Shown piece by piece: positions 43,433-48,412 of a DNA stretch of 48,412 nucleotides. The notes beneath the pieces are model-generated. The model was given only the letters and a program-made list of their open reading frames with translations, did not search any database and was not told where the DNA came from. How positions within the stretch are numbered: position 1 is the stretch's first letter; every line of letters starts with the position of its first letter. Location of the stretch: NCBI RefSeq assembly GCF_016807185.1, contig NZ_JAEVYN010000007.1, positions 1 to 48,412 of the forward strand, read 5' to 3'. Both the position numbers and the translations under genes were made by a program. The DNA is from Leptolyngbya sp. Cla-17 (GTDB lineage: Bacteria > Cyanobacteriota > Cyanobacteriia > Leptolyngbyales > Leptolyngbyaceae).

Positions 43433-44574
43433 CTCAGTACGGGACAAAAAGCTTGAAAGGATGAGCAGGGTAGGGTTTCATCAGAATTACCACACTCTGG
43501 AGAAACCCTATGAGCCAATATAGCGAATTAAAGCGAGTCCTCCAAGAACAATTGAACTGGCACGGAGCGAGGATTTCATTTCTGGCATTGTTCTTGTTAG
43601 CCTTGCTGAAAGTCAAGACAGTGAACTTGAGCGAACTGTGTGTAGGCTTTGGTGGTAGGGCATTGCCCGAATCGAGCTACAAGCGATTGCAGCGATTTTT
43701 CCGAGGGTTTGCGCTCGACGAAGCTCAACTGGCTAGCGTCGTGGTGAGTTGGATGCAGATTCCGGAGGACTGGGTGTTGAGCCTGGATCGCACCACCTGG
43801 AAATTTGGCACTCAGTGGTACAACATTTTGACTTTGGGCATAGTTCATGAAGGAGTTGCCTTCCCGGTACTGTGGTGGCTGTTGGACAAGCGGGGGAATT
43901 CCAACAGTGACGAGCGGATGCGGTTAATGGAGACCTTTGCCAAACGGTTCCCCACCGCTAGAGTGAACTACTTGTGTGCCGACCGCGAGTTCATTGGGCA
44001 AGCCTGGGTGCGCTATCTTCTACTCGAACCTACCCTCGCCTTTCGCTTACGGATTCGCAGCAGTGACCAGATTGAGCATGATGGCAGGGTGCTGGCGGCG
44101 CGAGTCGTCTTTGCCCATCTGCAACCCGGTCAATCCCAACAACTCACAGGCACCTGCCGAGTCTGGGGCTACCCAGTTGCCGTTGAAGCGCTACGACTTG
44201 ATGATGGGGAGTTACTCGTGGTGATTGCTCCCCTCAAGGCGCAAGATTTGGTCAAAGACTATGCCTTGCGCTGGGGAATTGAAACGCTGTTTGGTATTTT
44301 CAAAACTCGCGGGTTCTGTCTGGAATCGACGCACTTTACCGATGATAAACGGTTGAGTAAATTGTTTGCCTTGTTGACTTTAGCTTTATGTTGGGCGATG
44401 CGAACCGGGTTATGGTTGCATCAATGGCAGCCCATTAAGATTAAAAAACACGGTCGTCGCGCCAAAAGTCTGTTTCGCTTAGGGTTCGATTATTTGCGCC
44501 ATTTGGTACTCAATCCATCCTTGTCCAATGAGTCCGACTTTGTGCAATCCCTACAACTTTTGTCCTGTACTTAG
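43433..44574 (+). mobile_element. IS4-family element, copy 1
   Basis: This 1142-bp element has terminal repeats CTCAGTACGGGACAAAA at the left and CTAAGTACAGGACAAAA (complement) at the right. It is flanked by the 9-bp direct repeat GTTCTACCC (43424-43432 and 44575-44583). The transposase stop TAG is the last three bases of the element. It is almost identical to the copy at 45273-46414, with one noticed base difference (A at 44347, G at 46187), so movement was recent. Confidence 0.92.
43510..44574 (+). CDS. IS4-family transposase, copy 1
   Basis: This 354-residue transposase has the DDE signature of the IS4 family: Asp in VLSLDRTTWKFG, Asp in LCADREFIG, and the Y-R-E-K box YALRWGIETLFGIFKTRGF supplying the Glu. 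GGAG precedes ATG at a good distance. Lys stands in FTDDKRLSK (Glu in copy 2). It appears complete. Confidence 0.93.
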   Translation: MSQYSELKRVLQEQLNWHGARISFLALFLLALLKVKTVNLSELCVGFGGRALPESSYKRLQRFFRGFALDEAQLASVVVSWMQIPEDWVLSLDRTTWKFGTQWYNILTLGIVHEGVAFPVLWWLLDKRGNSNSDERMRLMETFAKRFPTARVNYLCADREFIGQAWVRYLLLEPTLAFRLRIRSSDQIEHDGRVLAARVVFAHLQPGQSQQLTGTCRVWGYPVAVEALRLDDGELLVVIAPLKAQDLVKDYALRWGIETLFGIFKTRGFCLESTHFTDDKRLSKLFALLTLALCWAMRTGLWLHQWQPIKIKKHGRRAKSLFRLGFDYLRHLVLNPSLSNESDFVQSLQLLSCT

Positions 44575-44931
44575 GTTCTACCCACATTTTGTCAGTCAAT
44601 ACCTGCTGAGGTCTATGGGGATTGGTTCCCCTTCCAGGTAACGGTTGGGCTAGAGGGTGCTGCGATCACCTGCATCATTATTGAGGATGGCAGTATTTTG
44701 ACATTCTTGGCAGGCTTTCCGACGGGATTGATTAAGCAGGTCAGAGGGGCGATCCAACGATTGGCGCGATCGCTTTATACAATTGTGGCTAACAGCCTAA
44801 GCATTGGAAAGGGGCCAGCTTCGCTTAGCGCCCATTTTTCTCCGTTGTCATACAAGGGCGAGAGTAGACAATCAAGGTTCCATATTCTTCGGAATCCAGA
44901 GCCTTGATGGTTGTTTGCCACCCGCCGCCTG
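44575..44931. other. Region between IS4 copy 1 and the rhodopsin 3' end
   Basis: It starts with the 9-bp target repeat and the upstream part of the split minus-strand fragment (44575-44655). A plus-strand frame running from about 44590 to 44907 (AEVYGDWFPFQVTVGLEGAAIT...) is protein-like but unrecognised and lacks a start. No complete gene could be supported. Confidence 0.3.
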
Positions 44932-45272
44932 TTAGCGCATCGGCGCAGTTGGCTCCAAATCCTCAGCAACTGCACCGATGCGCTCAATTTTGCTGTAAGT
45001 GTTGAGTGAGAGAAAGCCAAAGCCAACCTTAGAGGCCACATCTAGAATCGTGTAAAACATCGTTTCAAGGTCCTGGCCGATGGCATCAATGCCGGTGGGA
45101 GCCAAAATCCAGACAATCGGGTAAGCCGTCCAAAGCATCAAATGAATAGTAATCAGACGGTTAAAGGCTGTTTGGGTGCGGGAACGATTGCGCTCAGCCT
45201 CGTGCTTGAAGGGCACCAGCAGTAAATAGATCACAGCTAAATATGCAGCAGAGCTGACGACATACCAGATAT
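44932..45272 (-). pseudogene. Rhodopsin C-terminal fragment (helices E-G)
   Basis: The frame runs from the IS4 junction (YVVSSAAYLAVIYLLLVPF) through RLITIHLMLWTAYPIVWILAP (helix F) and the retinal-lysine helix G (MFYTILDVASKVGFGFLSL) to TAA at 44932-44934. An internal GTG gives a 100-codon frame from 45234, but it would lack helices A-D. Confidence 0.88.
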
Positions 45273-46414
45273 CTCAGTACGGGACAAAAAGCTTGAAAGG
45301 ATGAGCAGGGTAGGGTTTCATCAGAATTACCACACTCTGGAGAAACCCTATGAGCCAATATAGCGAATTAAAGCGAGTCCTCCAAGAACAATTGAACTGG
45401 CACGGAGCGAGGATTTCATTTCTGGCATTGTTCTTGTTAGCCTTGCTGAAAGTCAAGACAGTGAACTTGAGCGAACTGTGTGTAGGCTTTGGTGGTAGGG
45501 CATTGCCCGAATCGAGCTACAAGCGATTGCAGCGATTTTTCCGAGGGTTTGCGCTCGACGAAGCTCAACTGGCTAGCGTCGTGGTGAGTTGGATGCAGAT
45601 TCCGGAGGACTGGGTGTTGAGCCTGGATCGCACCACCTGGAAATTTGGCACTCAGTGGTACAACATTTTGACTTTGGGCATAGTTCATGAAGGAGTTGCC
45701 TTCCCGGTACTGTGGTGGCTGTTGGACAAGCGGGGGAATTCCAACAGTGACGAGCGGATGCGGTTAATGGAGACCTTTGCCAAACGGTTCCCCACCGCTA
45801 GAGTGAACTACTTGTGTGCCGACCGCGAGTTCATTGGGCAAGCCTGGGTGCGCTATCTTCTACTCGAACCTACCCTCGCCTTTCGCTTACGGATTCGCAG
45901 CAGTGACCAGATTGAGCATGATGGCAGGGTGCTGGCGGCGCGAGTCGTCTTTGCCCATCTGCAACCCGGTCAATCCCAACAACTCACAGGCACCTGCCGA
46001 GTCTGGGGCTACCCAGTTGCCGTTGAAGCGCTACGACTTGATGATGGGGAGTTACTCGTGGTGATTGCTCCCCTCAAGGCGCAAGATTTGGTCAAAGACT
46101 ATGCCTTGCGCTGGGGAATTGAAACGCTGTTTGGTATTTTCAAAACTCGCGGGTTCTGTCTGGAATCGACGCACTTTACCGATGATGAACGGTTGAGTAA
46201 ATTGTTTGCCTTGTTGACTTTAGCTTTATGTTGGGCGATGCGAACCGGGTTATGGTTGCATCAATGGCAGCCCATTAAGATTAAAAAACACGGTCGTCGC
46301 GCCAAAAGTCTGTTTCGCTTAGGGTTCGATTATTTGCGCCATTTGGTACTCAATCCATCCTTGTCCAATGAGTCCGACTTTGTGCAATCCCTACAACTTT
46401 TGTCCTGTACTTAG
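45273..46414 (+). mobile_element. IS4-family element, copy 2, inside the rhodopsin gene
   Basis: This 1142-bp element has the same termini as copy 1 and is flanked by the 9-bp direct repeat ACCAGATAT (45264-45272 and 46415-46423). It is inserted between the Trp and Tyr codons of INYIW-YVV in the rhodopsin, opposite to the gene. Confidence 0.93.
45350..46414 (+). CDS. IS4-family transposase, copy 2
   Basis: This 354-residue protein is identical to copy 1 except Glu for Lys in FTDDERLSK. It has the same DDE residues (LDRTTW, CADREF, YALRWGIETLFG) and an intact ribosome site and stop codon at the element tip. Which copy is the parent cannot be told from the sequence. Confidence 0.93.
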   Translation: MSQYSELKRVLQEQLNWHGARISFLALFLLALLKVKTVNLSELCVGFGGRALPESSYKRLQRFFRGFALDEAQLASVVVSWMQIPEDWVLSLDRTTWKFGTQWYNILTLGIVHEGVAFPVLWWLLDKRGNSNSDERMRLMETFAKRFPTARVNYLCADREFIGQAWVRYLLLEPTLAFRLRIRSSDQIEHDGRVLAARVVFAHLQPGQSQQLTGTCRVWGYPVAVEALRLDDGELLVVIAPLKAQDLVKDYALRWGIETLFGIFKTRGFCLESTHFTDDERLSKLFALLTLALCWAMRTGLWLHQWQPIKIKKHGRRAKSLFRLGFDYLRHLVLNPSLSNESDFVQSLQLLSCT

Positions 46415-46785
46415 ACCAGATATAGTTGATCGGCTTGGGGGAGAGGGTTGCCACTAACCCCGTCGCAATCATAAAAGCATTGGCCCCCAGCAAACTGCCC
46501 GTTAGGGTAAGACTAGTGCGACCCAAAAAGGCAAAAATCAGCAATAGCAGTGGTGTAGACAAAGACCAGGTGATATAGCGAACCCAAACGGTGGGGCGAC
46601 CATAAACTATGCTCTGCCCCTGCCCCAAAGCCGTCGCTAAATAAAGAGCGCTGGCAATCAGGCAGATAAAAAAGCTGAGCGTATATAGCTTTCTCCAGCC
46701 TTCGGTTTTAGCATTGTGGCTACCAAAGCCAAAAAATGTAGCGCCCAGCGCCATGCAAGCTACTCCAATCCAAAGCCAAGTTTGA
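46415..46785 (-). pseudogene. Rhodopsin middle fragment (helices A-D)
   Basis: It runs from the IS630 junction (QTWLWIGVACMALGATFFGFG) through helix B (LYTLSFFICLIASALYLA) and helix C (WVRYITWSLSTPLLLL) to INYIW at the IS4 junction. An ATG at 46752-46754 opens a frame that continues into the IS4 element and ends within it after 134 codons. Confidence 0.88.
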
Positions 46786-46850
46786 TACCAAATTGAAAAA
46801 AGGGAGTAACAAATGGGAGACTAAGTTCTACCGTGTGGAGAACAACAGCA

Positions 46851-47354
46851 ATGGTGGGTGTCACTCGCATCAAAATCCAGGAAACAGTGGCAGAACTAGA
46901 AGCTCTGATTCAACAGCAATCAAATCCAAACCGGAAAGAGCGGTTGCAAGTGTTGTACTTGCTGAAGTTAGCGGATGCCAGGAGTATTAGTGCGATTGCA
47001 AAAGTGGTCGGGCGGCACCGGGGGAGTGTGCAACGCTGGTTGAGCCAGTATCGGGAAGCGGGACTGAACGGATTGCTCGAAACTCGCCAAAGTTCAGGAC
47101 GACCGCAGGTGATTCCAGGGTGGGCGCTCAAGAGCCTGCAACGACGATTGGATGACCCTGAAACAGGCTTTGGCAGCTACACACAAGTGCAGCAATGGTT
47201 ATCAGAGACCTTGAACGTAGAAGCCGAGTATGCCACCGTGCATCATCTGGTGCGCTACCGCTTGGGTGCGAAGTTGAAAGCCGCCCGTCCGGTTCATGCC
47301 AAGCAGAACCCAGAAGCCCTTGAGGCCTTTAAGCAAACCTCAGCGACGACCTGA
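46851..47354 (+). CDS. IS630-family transposase, helix-turn-helix part (element D)
   Basis: About 167 residues from ATG 46851 (GGAG upstream; a GTG at 46833 is also in frame). It aligns by eye with the element A protein: SISAIAKVVGRHRGSVQRWLSQYREAGLNGL and TGFGSYTQVQQWLSETLNVEAEYATVHHL. It ends at TGA 47352-47354, while the catalytic frame continues in -1 register. Confidence 0.85.
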   Translation: MVGVTRIKIQETVAELEALIQQQSNPNRKERLQVLYLLKLADARSISAIAKVVGRHRGSVQRWLSQYREAGLNGLLETRQSSGRPQVIPGWALKSLQRRLDDPETGFGSYTQVQQWLSETLNVEAEYATVHHLVRYRLGAKLKAARPVHAKQNPEALEAFKQTSATT

Positions 47355-47437
47355 TTCTGCTCAAACAGTATGCAACGCTAGTAAAACCGGAGTTTGAACG
47401 GATTCGCTACTTCGCTCAGGATGAAAGTCGATTTGGG

Positions 47438-47926
47438 TTGAAAACGACAGTTGGACGATTGATCACGAGCTTAGGAGTCAAACCACTAGGCAGTTGGCAA
47501 TGGCAGTTCAAAGCCTTTTGGATCTATGGTGCGGTGGAACCGACCACCGGAGAGCAGTTCTTTTTGCAATTTACCCATGTCGATAGTGAATGCTATCAGC
47601 TTTTCCTCGACCAATTTTCGCAAGCCTATCCAGATAGCCTCAACATCCTCCAAGTCGATAACGGAGCCTTTCATAAAGCCAAAGACCTGGTGATTCCAGA
47701 CAATATCATGCTGCTGTTTCAACCGCCTTACTGCCCTGAGTTGAATCCCATTGAGCGGTTGTGGCAGCACTTGAAGAAGGATTTGCGCTGGGCACTGTTC
47801 AAGAACCCAACTCAACTACAAACGAAAGTGGACAAATTGATTGCCGATTTAACGACCAAAACCGTTGCTTCTCTGACTGGCTTTAGCTTTATTGTAGATG
47901 CACTATCTGTCGCAGGCATTTTTTGA
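47438..47926 (+). CDS. IS630-family transposase, DDE catalytic part (element D)
   Basis: The catalytic frame is open from about 47345 (DDLILLKQYATLVKPEF..., FAQDESRFGL) and so begins well before the first ATG at 47438. The DDE residues are Asp in FAQDESRFGL (upstream of that ATG), Asp in LQVDNGAFHKA and Glu in PELNPIERLWQHLK. A protein started at 47438 would lack the first Asp, so the working product must be the -1 frameshift fusion. Confidence 0.88.
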   Translation: MKTTVGRLITSLGVKPLGSWQWQFKAFWIYGAVEPTTGEQFFLQFTHVDSECYQLFLDQFSQAYPDSLNILQVDNGAFHKAKDLVIPDNIMLLFQPPYCPELNPIERLWQHLKKDLRWALFKNPTQLQTKVDKLIADLTTKTVASLTGFSFIVDALSVAGIF

Positions 47927-47933
47927 TTTGGTA

Positions 47934-47956
47934 TGAGCCATAGCGGTTGCAATCAT
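47934..47956 (-). pseudogene. Rhodopsin N-terminal fragment (start codon and first residues)
   Basis: ATG (complement of 47954-47956) begins MIATAMA before the IS630 junction. No strong ribosome site precedes it (TTTTGAG directly upstream); the second Met (codon 6) is an alternative start. Confidence 0.7.
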
Positions 47957-48412
47957 CTCAAAAGTTTACCCATACCGTCTCAGACTCACGACTCTGTCTG
48001 CATGATTCTGAGGGTAGATTTTTGGAGATAGATTTTGGGATTTGGGCCGTAACTGATACGTATCTGTCTCTTGAATAGCGATTGCTAGTTGTTACGATAA
48101 GCGGGCAGTTAACTGGATTGCTTTTACACAAATTTGGAGAGAGGAAGTTGATACTGTCACCTTTCTTGAGGTGCACTGGGTCTACTTCGCCTAGCAGACT
48201 CTTGCTGAAGGACCGGAATCAGCTTTGCAATTTCTATACTCGCAGGACTGATTTTGTGGGATTTGGACCAGCGGGGGCATTTACGAAAAAAACTACGGTT
48301 TTGACTTGTCAAGAAACTTGCGGCTGTCCACTAACTTGATTTTGATTTCTGGATGAGTTTTTTTTGCGCCTATCAATTCAATGTGCTAGTAAATGATGAA
48401 CTGCTGTTAAGA
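47957..48412. other. Right-edge region upstream of the rhodopsin
   Basis: About 450 bases without a supported gene. It should contain the rhodopsin promoter (leftward), but I see no convincing -35/-10 pair. The short frames at 47958-48176 (minus) and 48082-48339 (plus) lack ribosome sites and family features. Confidence 0.35.

Larger units (their letters stand above)
46786..47933 (+). mobile_element. IS630-family element D, inside the rhodopsin gene
   Basis: This 1148-bp element has terminal repeats TACCAAATTGAAAAAAGG (left) and TACCAAATCAAAAAATGC (complement of right). It is flanked by TGA at 46783-46785 and 47934-47936. Restoring a single TGA gives an open rhodopsin frame with an ATG start, while a TA-duplication model gives a stop and no start, so the duplication is again TGA. 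It is related to element A at the tips and in its proteins, but divergent in sequence. Confidence 0.85.
44932..47956 (-). pseudogene. Microbial rhodopsin gene (halorhodopsin-like), broken by two IS elements
   Basis: Three minus-strand pieces join into one 240-codon frame when the IS4-family copy (45273-46414, plus one ACCAGATAT) and the IS630-family copy (46786-47933, plus one TGA) are removed. The product begins MIATAMAQTWLWIGVACMA (helix A). It has helix C with RYITWSLSTPLLLL, in which the bacteriorhodopsin positions 85/89/96 are Thr79, Ser83 and Ile90. It ends with helix G ILDVASKVGFG, whose Lys209 would bind retinal and whose Asp205 is the counter-ion partner. Thr-Ser at 85/89 is the halorhodopsin-type (light-driven inward chloride pump) pattern. 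Both junctions are seamless, so the gene was whole until recently. As it stands it cannot make a functional protein. Confidence 0.88.

Noticed and set aside
44932..45234. 100-residue membrane protein as an independent gene
   Set aside because: It is the C-terminal part of the split rhodopsin; the frame continues upstream to the IS junction.
46350..46754. 134-residue membrane protein as an independent gene
   Set aside because: It starts inside rhodopsin helix A and its last 21 residues come from the IS4 element.
47486..47815. Long minus-strand frame over the element D transposase
   Set aside because: Shadow of the catalytic frame on the other strand, with no own features.

Overview
The window looks like a cyanobacterial plasmid or plasmid-like replicon, most likely from a filamentous or Leptolyngbya/Nostoc-type lineage. 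The signs are frequent GCGATCGC (HIP1-type) octamers, cyanobacterial families (DUF4351 and DUF4058 proteins, giant Ser/Thr-kinase/histidine-kinase hybrids, filamentous-haemagglutinin N-domain proteins), and a complete plasmid maintenance set: nine iterons beside a Rep-like gene, parA/parB behind paired palindromes, an archaeo-eukaryotic-type primase, topoisomerase I, a RecD2-type helicase and a tyrosine recombinase.

Layout. (1) 257-6189 is a nested mobile-element complex. An IS1-family element carries a group II intron in each of its two terminal inverted repeats, pointing outward, and the right-hand intron is itself split by an IS630-family element. (2) 6190-6649 holds broken reading frames truncated by that complex. 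(3) 6952-13661 is a two-gene signalling operon: a 2027-residue hybrid kinase and a NarL-type regulator. (4) 13798-21022 holds pirin, a DUF5996 protein and a secreted haemagglutinin-like protein, bracketed by two different IS630-family elements and by the regulator 3' end on one side and a decayed copy of it on the other. (5) 21145-25099 is a leftward block of cyanobacterial accessory genes (two unknown proteins, an internally deleted DUF4058 gene, a DUF4351 protein, an Nfu-N/HEAT protein). (6) 25311-31209 is the recombinase, partition operon, YhcG-type nuclease, Rep and iteron origin. (7) 31719-43218 holds the primase-like protein, a cobalamin-type binding protein, topA, a 1105-residue NACHT-HEAT protein with an orphan UPF0175 antitoxin-like gene, and recD2. 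(8) 43433-47956 is a microbial rhodopsin gene broken by two insertion sequences, with a second copy of one of them just outside.

The strongest result is the rhodopsin. Removing the IS4-family element (9-bp target duplication) and the IS630-family element (3-bp duplication) restores one continuous 240-codon frame on the minus strand with seven-helix character, a helix-C Thr/Ser/Ile motif of the halorhodopsin (anion-pump) type, and the retinal-lysine motif in helix G. The second result is the intron-IS1-intron structure. Its two intron copies have exactly equal length once the inserted IS630 element and its 3-bp duplication are removed. That independently confirms the TGA duplication and shows that the insertion rebuilt an ATG for the intron protein.

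Possible functional coupling: Rep/iterons, primase, topoisomerase I and RecD2 would replicate the plasmid; ParA/ParB would partition it. The NACHT-HEAT ATPase, YhcG-type nuclease and UPF0175 gene are plausible defence or addiction cargo. All functions come from recognising motifs by eye; no database search was run.
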